From: an archaeon
GTDB lineage: Archaea; Thermoproteota; Nitrososphaeria_A; Caldarchaeales; Wolframiiraptoraceae
NCBI GenBank assembly: GCA_029258815.1
Contig: JAPDJZ010000038.1
Coordinates: 1 to 12,067 of the forward strand
Length of the DNA: 12,067 bases
Direction: 5' to 3'
Part shown: piece after piece, positions 6,866-12,067 of the stretch
Layout: the number at the start of each line of letters is the position of its first letter
Numbering within the stretch: the first letter of the stretch is position 1
Translations under genes and position numbers: made by a program
Notes under the pieces: generated by a model
Seen by the model: the letters and a program-made list of their open reading frames with translations, nothing else
The model's database searches: none
Told to the model about the DNA's origin: nothing

Positions 6866-6873
6866 CTTATAAG
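6866..6873 (-). promoter_or_regulatory. TATA box of the HTH-CBS regulator
   Basis: CTTATAAG, itself palindromic, lies 22 bp before the GTG start at 6843 on the minus strand. This is ideal spacing for a leaderless archaeal promoter. Confidence 0.6.
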
Positions 6874-6877
6874 CATG

Positions 6878-6892
6878 ATTCCCGTCGGGAAT
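6878..6892. promoter_or_regulatory. Perfect 15-bp palindrome, candidate operator
   Basis: ATTCCCG-T-CGGGAAT is a perfect 7+1+7 inverted repeat. It lies 4 bp upstream of the regulator's TATA box (in the BRE zone for the minus strand) and 14 bp upstream of the TATA box of the divergent PLP-enzyme gene. Dimeric XRE proteins bind sites of this size, so autoregulation and control of the divergent gene are plausible. An ATTCCCG half-site recurs at 8111-8117. Confidence 0.55.
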
Positions 6893-6906
6893 ATTCGATT
6901 ATCAAA

Positions 6907-6914
6907 CTTTATGA
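6907..6914 (+). promoter_or_regulatory. TATA-box candidate for the PLP-enzyme gene
   Basis: CTTTATGA lies 24 bp before the ATG at 6939, fitting a leaderless or nearly leaderless transcript. A GGAG at 6931-6934 is close to the ATG and may add weak Shine-Dalgarno pairing if the leader includes it. Confidence 0.45.
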
Positions 6915-6938
6915 ACTGGGGATGAGCAGTGGAGCCGG

Positions 6939-8108
6939 ATGCCGAGGCAATCGACCCGGGCGATCCACGGCCACGGCCACGAGGACGAGTGGAGGGCTGT
7001 TAAGCCCCCGATCTATCAGACGGCGGTCTACGAGCATCCGGATAGGCTGACGGGGAGGTCTAGGAAAAGCGATCGGGGCTTCGACCTGAAATATAGTAGG
7101 GAGGAGAACCCGACGGTGAGAGCGCTCGAGAGGATCTTGGCGGGGCTCGAGGAGGGCTTGGACTCCCTCGCCTTCGGAAGCGGGATGGCGGCCATCTCGG
7201 CAGCCTACTTCTCAAAGCTTAGAGCCGGCTCCCGAATAATCATTCCTAAGGAATGCTATGGAGCGACCCAGGAGCTTGCGCGGAACCTCGGCAAGTTCGG
7301 GGTCGAGTGCGTTCTCGCGAGATCCGATACGGGCGAGTTCCTCGAGAAGCTCGATGGTGGGATAGCCCTCGCCCTAGTCGAGCCGATAACGAACCCCATG
7401 GTGAGGGTGGTGGACGTGGAGGAGATAGCTAGGAGGTGTGGGGAGCTCGGGATACCCCTCGTAGTGGACAACACCTTCTCCACGCCGATCCTCCTAAACC
7501 CGCTCAAGCGCGGGGCCTGGATAGCCCTCCACAGCCTAACGAAATACCTCGCAGGCCATAACGACGTGATCGGGGGAGCGATAATAGTCGAGGATCGGGA
7601 AACCCTTCAAGAGCTCTGGGAGTGGAGGAGGAAGCTCGGATCGATCCTAAGCCCCTTCGACGCGTTCCTCATCATCCGCGGGATATCCACGCTGGAGGTC
7701 AGGTTCGAGAAGCAGTGTAGAAGCGCCCTGGAGATAGCGGAGTATCTCGTGGATCACCCGAAGGTGGAGGAGGTCTACTACCCGGGGCTTGCCGACAGCC
7801 CGTATAAGCGGGTGGCCGACAAGATCTTCAGGAGAAGGCTCTATGGAGCAGTTCTAAGCTTTAGGGTTAGAGGGGGGCGGCGGGAGGCCCTGAAGCTGTT
7901 TAGATCCCTGAAGGTCATTAAGCCCGCGCCGAGCCTAGGAGGGGTTGAGAGCCTCCTAACCTATCCAATCTGGAGCGCCGCGAAGAACATGGATCCGGAG
8001 CAGCGTAGGGAGCTCGGGATAACCGAGAACCTTCTCAGGCTATCCATAGGGCTGGAGGACGTCGAGGATCTCAAGGAGGATCTAGGCGAAGCCCTCTCCC
8101 GGATCTAG
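6939..8108 (+). CDS. Cys/Met-metabolism PLP-dependent enzyme (cystathionine gamma-synthase/lyase family)
   Basis: Fold-type I PLP enzyme of sulfur amino acid metabolism. The 389-residue protein has the full family pattern: STRAIHGHG (5-13), KYSREENPTVRALE (51-64) with Tyr52 and Arg54 for the PLP phosphate of the neighbouring subunit, FGSGMAAI (79-86), VVDNTFSTP (175-183) with Asp177 for the pyridine nitrogen, and LHSLTKYLAGHNDVIGG (197-213) with Lys202 as the Schiff-base lysine. GGVESLLTYP (334-343) and LLRLSIGLED (364-373) near the C-terminus are also typical. Gamma-synthase, gamma-lyase, O-acetylhomoserine sulfhydrylase and methionine gamma-lyase share these motifs and cannot be separated by eye. 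The gene stands alone and is divergent from the HTH-CBS regulator, from which it is separated by 95 bp carrying a palindrome, so regulation by sulfur or methyl-donor status is an attractive inference. Confidence 0.93.
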   Translation: MPRQSTRAIHGHGHEDEWRAVKPPIYQTAVYEHPDRLTGRSRKSDRGFDLKYSREENPTVRALERILAGLEEGLDSLAFGSGMAAISAAYFSKLRAGSRIIIPKECYGATQELARNLGKFGVECVLARSDTGEFLEKLDGGIALALVEPITNPMVRVVDVEEIARRCGELGIPLVVDNTFSTPILLNPLKRGAWIALHSLTKYLAGHNDVIGGAIIVEDRETLQELWEWRRKLGSILSPFDAFLIIRGISTLEVRFEKQCRSALEIAEYLVDHPKVEEVYYPGLADSPYKRVADKIFRRRLYGAVLSFRVRGGRREALKLFRSLKVIKPAPSLGGVESLLTYPIWSAAKNMDPEQRRELGITENLLRLSIGLEDVEDLKEDLGEALSRI

Positions 8109-8144
8109 GGATTCCCGGATTCGATCCCAGCGGGTTATAGGCGT

Positions 8145-9572
8145 ATGAAGAGCCCCCGGCGGCCCGCTCCTCTAGTTAAATCCAAGCGCCATCCAAGATA
8201 CGACGCGGGCTTAGGTATGGTCAACAGCGTGAAACATTATCTGCGCGAGGACGTCTCGCGAGAGATAGTCAAGTTCTGCTCGGGGAGATGGGTCGCGGTC
8301 GAATGCCTATCAAGAGGCGGGAGGAGGATATTCCACAGGTATTGGGATGGGGGAGCGCCCCTAACGATCCGCGAGCCCGCCGACATAAAGAGGATCATAA
8401 ACAGGCTCGGTAGGAGCGTTCCCAGAACAATCTACGGATCCCTCAACATATACCGGAAGCTGGAGGCGAGGGATGACGTCTCTCGCAGGGAGAACATCTT
8501 AATGACCACTCCCAGCTGGGACATCGACGGATCGCTCGAGGAGGTCGACCTGATAAAGGAGGCCGCCGAAACGATACTCCAAGCGCTCGAAAGGATGGGC
8601 GTCGAGAGATCCGTATACCTGATCTGGTCCGGTCGAGGAATTCACATACACGTAAACGAGAGGGCGATAAGCCGCGGGATATGGGAGAGGGACCCGCTTA
8701 GAGTATCCTTCTCCATAGTTGAATACGTTCTCCGGAATGTGAGAGACGATCTTCGGAGAATATGCGCGAGGTCGGGGAAGGGAGATAGAGGGCTTAAGAT
8801 CGAGAACGTCGTGGATGTTCAGAGGGTCTTTACGGCTCCGCTAAGCCTTCACCGCGAGCTGGACGTAGTAGCGGTGACGATAAAGCCCAGCGATCTGGAG
8901 GATTTCGATCTTTCGTGGACAAACCCCGAGGGCTTCAGGTATTGGAGCGGGTGGGACGGCTACGAGGAGGGGGAGGCGGATGAACTAGCATTAAAGGCGT
9001 TGGAGAGCATTAGGGGAGCTGAGAGGACTAGAGCGGAGGCGGAGAAGCCTCAAGCCCGAGAAACCAGCCCCCTCACCCCCAGACCTATCGGAAGGTTTCA
9101 AGTCATGGCGCTTCTCCAGGCGGCGAGATACTACGTTCTCAAGGGCGATCTGAACCTCGCGAAATCCTTCGGCTTAAACCGCGCGATCTTCTACGCCTGG
9201 GCTAAGAAGCGCGGAGTAACGACTAGAAGAGCTGTAACCCATAGAAGAGCTGGGGAAGCCGGGCGGAGAAGGGAGGTGGAGGAGAGGATAGGAGATGAGG
9301 TAGCTTTCAGACTTCCGGGCAGATGGTTCGTTATAGGAGGGCAGATTCAAAAGCCTACTGACTTCGATAGGCAGGTCGCCCTAAGATTCGGAGGAGACTT
9401 CGAGAAATTCTGGAACGCGGCGATCCAATACGTTAAAGGGTTTCCGAGGGAAGTCCTCGAAAGTCAGCGGGAATTCTACGAGAGGGTTTATCTCCCGGCT
9501 AGGGATAATCCAGCCCTAATCCTAGAGAGAGGGAAGGCATCTAAGCGAGTAGATTACGAGACTCCCCGGTAA
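8145..9572 (+). CDS. Archaeo-eukaryotic primase (AEP) superfamily protein, primase/polymerase-like, with unassigned C-terminal half
   Basis: Predicted nucleotidyltransferase of the AEP fold, possibly a primase-polymerase or repair polymerase. All three motifs are visible in 475 residues: motif I WDIDGS (125-130; Asp126, Asp128), motif II SGRGIHIHV (162-170; His167, His169) and motif III VVDVQR (222-227; Asp224), followed by VFTAPLSLHRELDVVAV (228-244), which resembles the nucleotide-binding segment of PriS (conserved R and SLH). I see no Cys-rich zinc site as found in PriS, so this is probably not the replicative small subunit. Residues about 280-315 form a charged linker; 316-360 contain an HTH-like stretch (NLAKSFGLNRAIFYAWAKKRG, 337-357), and the remainder matches nothing I recognise. 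An in-frame ATG at 8217 (MVNSVKHYLRED) may be the true start, since AEP proteins often begin with such a segment. The next gene, 78 bp downstream, is PRTase-like. Confidence 0.8.
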   Translation: MKSPRRPAPLVKSKRHPRYDAGLGMVNSVKHYLREDVSREIVKFCSGRWVAVECLSRGGRRIFHRYWDGGAPLTIREPADIKRIINRLGRSVPRTIYGSLNIYRKLEARDDVSRRENILMTTPSWDIDGSLEEVDLIKEAAETILQALERMGVERSVYLIWSGRGIHIHVNERAISRGIWERDPLRVSFSIVEYVLRNVRDDLRRICARSGKGDRGLKIENVVDVQRVFTAPLSLHRELDVVAVTIKPSDLEDFDLSWTNPEGFRYWSGWDGYEEGEADELALKALESIRGAERTRAEAEKPQARETSPLTPRPIGRFQVMALLQAARYYVLKGDLNLAKSFGLNRAIFYAWAKKRGVTTRRAVTHRRAGEAGRRREVEERIGDEVAFRLPGRWFVIGGQIQKPTDFDRQVALRFGGDFEKFWNAAIQYVKGFPREVLESQREFYERVYLPARDNPALILERGKASKRVDYETPR

Positions 9573-9596
9573 TATTCTGGCATAATCCTAGCCGGA

Positions 9597-9628
9597 GAGA
9601 GCTGAAGCTAATTTAATAGAAAGCTCTC
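9597..9628. repeat. 7-bp inverted repeat flanking a TATA box
   Basis: GAGAGCT (9597-9603) and AGCTCTC (9622-9628) are perfect inverted arms around an 18-base AT-rich centre that holds the TATA candidate for the next gene. It could be an operator or a weak hairpin after the AEP gene. A second small inverted repeat, GGAAG-GG-CTTCC, follows at 9629-9640. Confidence 0.4.
9609..9618 (+). promoter_or_regulatory. TATA-box candidate for the PRTase-like gene
   Basis: TAATTTAATA is the most AT-rich run in the gap after the AEP gene and lies 32 bp before the TTG start at 9651. It suggests that the second gene can be transcribed on its own. Confidence 0.45.
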
Positions 9629-9650
9629 GGAAGGGCTTCCCGAAAGACCC

Positions 9651-10721
9651 TTGAGCGGCATAAGCAGCTCAACTATAGACGAGCTGATAGACACCTTTAA
9701 GGTGAGGGTGGACTTAACGGAGGTCGTTGAGGTAGCCGGATTATCGGGGGAGGCGCACGTCTTTAGGGTTAAGGGCTTTCCGCCGGACTGCGAGGTCTAC
9801 ATAGTTGACACGCCGGCGGGGAGGAGTATAGCCTGTCATCCGCATATAGTTGGCGAGGAGCTTTCGAGGCTCTGCCTCGAAGCGGCTAGGGAGGCCGCTA
9901 AGGCGATAATGGAGCTAACCGATCTACGGGAATACTCGAGCGAGGCCATAGTCTTCGAGCACGTCCTAAGAGCCGCGCCGGGCTACAGGCTTCACGAAGC
10001 CCTGAGGGAGCTGGGGCTAGGCTTCCGGGAGGTCTGGATTAGACCCAGATACGTGGTCCCGTCCTATAGGGATCACGACGAGCTTGAGGAGAGGTCGATA
10101 AGAATAGTTTACGAGGATTTCTCGAACCTTCCGCGGCGCGAGTGCCTAGCGGTTCTAAAGCCGGACACGGAGGCTAGCGGGAGGACGGGCGAGGTATCCT
10201 TAAAGAGGCTCGCCGAGGTCGCCGAGGAGAAGAACTCCGCCCCGGAGAAGCTAATAGTCTATGGATTCATCTCGGAGCCCGGGCTGAGGAGGATCTACGA
10301 AGCCGCCAGAAGTCTGGGATTCGAGCGAACCTTCTTCTTCGCGATCGGAAACCTAACGGCCCTCTGCCATAATCAATACGACATGCCCCTCTACGGGCCG
10401 GATGAAAGCCGCTACTCGGAGCTCGGGGAACTCAAGCTCCTCGGGGGAATAGCGGACTACGAGACCTTCAAGCGATACGCTCCCGAATACATCCCGGGAT
10501 CCGATCAGCCCGGAGATTGGTCCGCTAGGCAGCTAACCGTCTTCACGGGCTACGATTACGAGCCGGGCGGGATAGAGAAGCATCTGGAGAATAGCATAAA
10601 GCTCATCGAGAGGCTTTGGAACATATCGAGGAAGCAGGATTGGTTCAAGGACTTCCACGAGCAGGCGATAAGAAGGGAGCTGAACCTACTGAGGGAGAAG
10701 CTGGGGAGCTATAGGGAATAA
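9651..10721 (+). CDS. Hypothetical protein with a divergent type I phosphoribosyltransferase-like core
   Basis: I do not recognise a named family for this 356-residue protein. Residues about 95-265 resemble a type I PRTase, particularly uracil PRTase: AIVFEHVLRAAPGYRLHEAL (99-118) recalls the UPRT VLRAG segment; CLAVLKPDTEASGRTGEVSL (165-184) looks like the PRPP-binding loop (strand, acidic residue, then SGRT in place of TGGT); and YDMPLYGPDESRYSELG (243-259) recalls the uracil-binding PGLGDAGDR segment. The N-terminal ~95 residues and the C-terminal ~90, rich in aromatic and charged residues, are unassigned. The TTG start is the first that gives a sensible N-terminus; a TATA-like box lies 32 bp upstream. 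It follows the AEP gene after 78 bp on the same strand. PRTase activity is inferred and could be lost, since the loop is not canonical. Confidence 0.6.
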   Translation: MSGISSSTIDELIDTFKVRVDLTEVVEVAGLSGEAHVFRVKGFPPDCEVYIVDTPAGRSIACHPHIVGEELSRLCLEAAREAAKAIMELTDLREYSSEAIVFEHVLRAAPGYRLHEALRELGLGFREVWIRPRYVVPSYRDHDELEERSIRIVYEDFSNLPRRECLAVLKPDTEASGRTGEVSLKRLAEVAEEKNSAPEKLIVYGFISEPGLRRIYEAARSLGFERTFFFAIGNLTALCHNQYDMPLYGPDESRYSELGELKLLGGIADYETFKRYAPEYIPGSDQPGDWSARQLTVFTGYDYEPGGIEKHLENSIKLIERLWNISRKQDWFKDFHEQAIRRELNLLREKLGSYRE

Positions 10722-10735
10722 AAAAGTTCGCCGGG

Positions 10736-10918
10736 TTAATCGATCACGGCCTTTACCGAGATGCCTTTGATCTCGCTCTTCACGCCGCTTAGCTGGAAGA
10801 ACCTTCCAGAAGGAAGCTTGATTATCACGGCTCCGCACTCGAGGCACTTAAAGTAATGATTGTATCCTAGATCCGTTTTCTGAGGGCCGAGATAGATTAA
10901 GCGAGGGTGATCGCACAT
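10736..10918 (-). CDS. Small zinc-ribbon-like hypothetical protein
   Basis: This 60-residue protein has Cys2, His4, Cys24 and Cys27 in the order CDH...CLECG, which would form one zinc-binding ribbon. The rest is a short beta-rich tail with PSGRFFQLSG. No function can be assigned; such single-ribbon proteins in archaea are often nucleic acid or ribosome associated, but nothing here shows that. The ATG at 10918 has a GGATAAAA box 26 bp upstream and no Shine-Dalgarno site, which supports a real, leaderless gene. It converges on the PRTase-like gene with a 14-bp gap and diverges from the NTP phosphatase gene. Confidence 0.75.
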   Translation of the reverse strand: MCDHPRLIYLGPQKTDLGYNHYFKCLECGAVIIKLPSGRFFQLSGVKSEIKGISVKAVID

Positions 10919-10944
10919 TCCATATCTAATATGTTCGAGACCCC

Positions 10945-10952
10945 TTTTATCC
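10945..10952 (-). promoter_or_regulatory. TATA-box candidate for the zinc-ribbon gene
   Basis: The minus strand reads GGATAAAA here, with its last base 27 bp from the ATG at 10918. This is typical spacing for a leaderless archaeal transcript. Confidence 0.45.
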
Positions 10953-11007
10953 TTTGTCCTTCGACACCCGTAGAATCGACGACTTTCAGATAAGGCCGTT
11001 CCTCAAA

Positions 11008-11015
11008 CTTTTAAT
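11008..11015 (+). promoter_or_regulatory. TATA-box candidate for the YjjX-type gene
   Basis: CTTTTAAT lies 33 bp before the GTG at 11049. The predicted short leader includes GGAGGAT at 11038-11044, a usable though close Shine-Dalgarno site. Confidence 0.45.
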
Positions 11016-11048
11016 CCCGAGAGATCACCGGCTTTCCGGAGGATCGGC

Positions 11049-11612
11049 GTGATAATCGCTGTGGGATCGACGAACGAGGTGAAGCTTAAAGCCGTTGAAA
11101 GATGTTTTAGGAAGTTCTTCGGGGAAGTGGTCGTAGAAGGAATCTCGGTGAAAGTCCCTCCTCAGCCGATAGGATTCAGGGAGACCCTTAGAGGAGCTCT
11201 TCTCCGAGCTAAAGAGGCTTTAGGAGGCGGCGACTACGGCGTGGGCATAGAGGCCGGGCTGATAAAGATGCCTCACAGCATCAGCGGATACGTCGATCAG
11301 CACATCTGCGCGATAGCGGATCGAGGAGGGCAGGTTACCTTAGGGTTCAGCATGGCCTTCGAGTTCCCGATCCGCGTCGTGAAGAGGATCTTGGGCGGAG
11401 AGGCGGAGGAGGCCGAGGAGGTCATGGAGGAGATCTCTGGGGTGGAACGCATAGGTGATCGGTATGGGGCGATAGGATACCTAACGAGGAGGCTCGTCGA
11501 TCGGGTGAACCTATGCGAGCAGGCGGTCGTATCGGCGCTAATACCGAGGATAAACCCGAGCCTATATCAGGCGAGATGGCCTAGGCTCGACGAGGTATTG
11601 AGGGAGCTCTAG
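11049..11612 (+). CDS. yjjX: Inosine/xanthosine triphosphatase, YjjX (DUF84) family
   Basis: House-cleaning enzyme that hydrolyses non-canonical purine triphosphates (ITP, XTP) so that they are not built into nucleic acids. The 187-residue length is normal for the family. Visible landmarks are AVGSTNEVKLKAVERCF (4-20), the nucleotide-binding N-terminus; PPQPIGFRETLRGALLRAKEA (37-57); YGVGIEAGL (63-71) with Glu68; YVDQHICAIADRGGQVTLGF (81-100); and YGAIGYLTRRLVDR then CEQAVVSALIPR (139-167). The GTG start at 11049 has a GGAGGAT site with four bases between. The longer spacing after the conserved GIEAG and the order of the later motifs fit YjjX rather than the HAM1/RdgB family. It stands as a single gene, convergent with the phosphofructokinase. 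Metal dependence and exact substrate preference are known from the family, not visible here. Confidence 0.9.
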   Translation: MIIAVGSTNEVKLKAVERCFRKFFGEVVVEGISVKVPPQPIGFRETLRGALLRAKEALGGGDYGVGIEAGLIKMPHSISGYVDQHICAIADRGGQVTLGFSMAFEFPIRVVKRILGGEAEEAEEVMEEISGVERIGDRYGAIGYLTRRLVDRVNLCEQAVVSALIPRINPSLYQARWPRLDEVLREL

Positions 11613-11618
11613 GCGGTC

Positions 11619-11684
11619 AACTCCTCCAAGAGTATGCGCTGGAAACGCCTTCGCGAGGAGTTCATCCGGCTTGGATCTAAGCCG
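11619..11684. repeat. Inverted repeats in the convergent gap, possible bidirectional terminator
   Basis: AACTCCTC (11619-11626) and GAGGAGTT (11655-11662) are perfect 8-bp inverted arms with 28 bases between. A second hairpin, CGGCTT (11667-11672) with AAGCCG (11679-11684), follows with a six-base loop. The region lies between two convergent genes. No U-rich tract is present, so termination is only one possibility. Confidence 0.35.
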
Positions 11685-11686
11685 CG

Positions 11687-12067
11687 CTAGATTGCGAGCT
11701 TCTCAGCGAGCCTTAGGATATCGAGGTTGAGGGGCTTCCTATTTTCGCAGGACTCGGCCAAGCTTATCGACGACACCTCTCCGCCCTTCAAGCCTATCAC
11801 CCTATCCTTCTCCCCATCTAGCAGAAGGCTCATGGCCTTCTCCGCGAAGACCGACGCGAGATACCTGCTTCTAGCGGTCGGGCTCCCGCCCCGCTGAACA
11901 TATCCTAGAACGCTAACCCTAACCTCGATTCCTATCTCTCTTTCTATAGCCTCGGCCAGCTCTCGGGTCTTCCCGACGCCCTCCGCTATCACTATTATGC
12001 TCGACCTCTTCCCCTTGGCGGCATCGCTCCTAAGCTTCTTGAGGACTGCCTCCTCGTCATAGGGAGC
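11687..12067 (-). CDS. pfkA: 6-phosphofructokinase, PfkA type (N-terminal part outside window)
   Basis: Glycolytic kinase that phosphorylates fructose 6-phosphate, using ATP or pyrophosphate. Only the C-terminal 126 residues are visible; the frame stays open to the window edge, beginning APYDEEAVLKKLRSDAAKGK. Diagnostic segments are RSSIIVIAEGVGKTRELAEAI and EVRVSVLGYVQRGGSPTARSR, which match the family's substrate-binding LGxxQRGGSPTAxDR motif and the preceding EG. An internal GTG at 11992 is not the start. The residues that separate ATP-dependent from PPi-dependent enzymes lie in the missing N-terminal part, so the phosphoryl donor is unknown. PfkA-type enzymes are not universal in archaea, where ADP-dependent or PfkB-type kinases are common. 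Confidence 0.9.
   Translation of the reverse strand, partial: APYDEEAVLKKLRSDAAKGKRSSIIVIAEGVGKTRELAEAIEREIGIEVRVSVLGYVQRGGSPTARSRYLASVFAEKAMSLLLDGEKDRVIGLKGGEVSSISLAESCENRKPLNLDILRLAEKLAI

Noticed and set aside
9224..9252. Direct repeat TAGAAGAGCTG at 9224-9234 and 9242-9252
   Set aside because: It lies inside the AEP reading frame and encodes two similar RRA tripeptides; two copies are not an array.
752..9572. A bacterial-type end-joining system made of the phosphoesterase and the AEP protein
   Set aside because: The genes are about 7 kb apart on opposite strands, and no Ku or ligase is present in the window, so a joint system is not supported by the sequence.
8145..9572. Calling the AEP gene the replicative primase small subunit PriS
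   Set aside because: No zinc-binding Cys/His cluster is visible and the C-terminal half is unlike PriS; only the catalytic motifs are shared.
11613..11686. A tRNA or C/D box RNA in the convergent gap
   Set aside because: No cloverleaf with matching acceptor, D, anticodon and T arms can be drawn, and no C box/D box pair is visible.

Overview
The window looks like a compact chromosomal segment of a thermophilic archaeon, probably of the TACK branch. The evidence is a eukaryote-type ribosomal protein eL13 (L13e), a complete gene set for the archaeal-type mevalonate pathway steps, archaeal TATA boxes about 25 bp from start codons, frequent GTG/TTG starts, and heavy use of AGG/AGA (Arg) and ATA (Ile) codons. 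No lineage can be fixed more exactly by eye. There is no tRNA, rRNA, CRISPR array, insertion sequence or prophage gene, and no gene-free stretch longer than about 130 bases.

Layout. Positions 1-1108 (minus strand) hold sufC, cut by the window edge, preceded by a stand-alone LigD-type 3'-phosphoesterase. Positions 1143-3032 hold a ClC chloride channel/exchanger fused to two CBS domains. Positions 3070-5962 form a three-gene operon with overlapping or touching ends: a UbiD-family decarboxylase and the large and small subunits of an AcnX-type dehydratase. These match trans-anhydromevalonate 5-phosphate decarboxylase and phosphomevalonate dehydratase, which turn mevalonate 5-phosphate into isopentenyl phosphate. 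Positions 6038-6271 encode eL13, which converges on an XRE-HTH/CBS regulator (6268-6843, minus); the two genes share one CTAG as their stop codons. That regulator is divergent from a PLP-dependent transsulfuration-type enzyme (6939-8108). The 95-bp gap between them has a TATA box for each gene and a perfect 15-bp palindrome between the boxes.

Positions 8145-10721 hold the least understood part: an archaeo-eukaryotic primase (AEP) superfamily protein with all three catalytic motifs and an unfamiliar C-terminal half, then a 356-residue protein that I read as a divergent, UPRT-like phosphoribosyltransferase. A 60-residue zinc-ribbon protein (10736-10918, minus) and a YjjX-type non-canonical NTP phosphatase (11049-11612) follow. 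The window ends inside a PfkA-type phosphofructokinase (minus).

The best candidates for new biology are the AEP protein with its PRTase-like neighbour, and the HTH-CBS/palindrome/transsulfuration regulatory unit. The mevalonate operon is the clearest complete pathway module, but its chemistry is already known. All promoter and operator calls are by eye; no alignments or searches were run.
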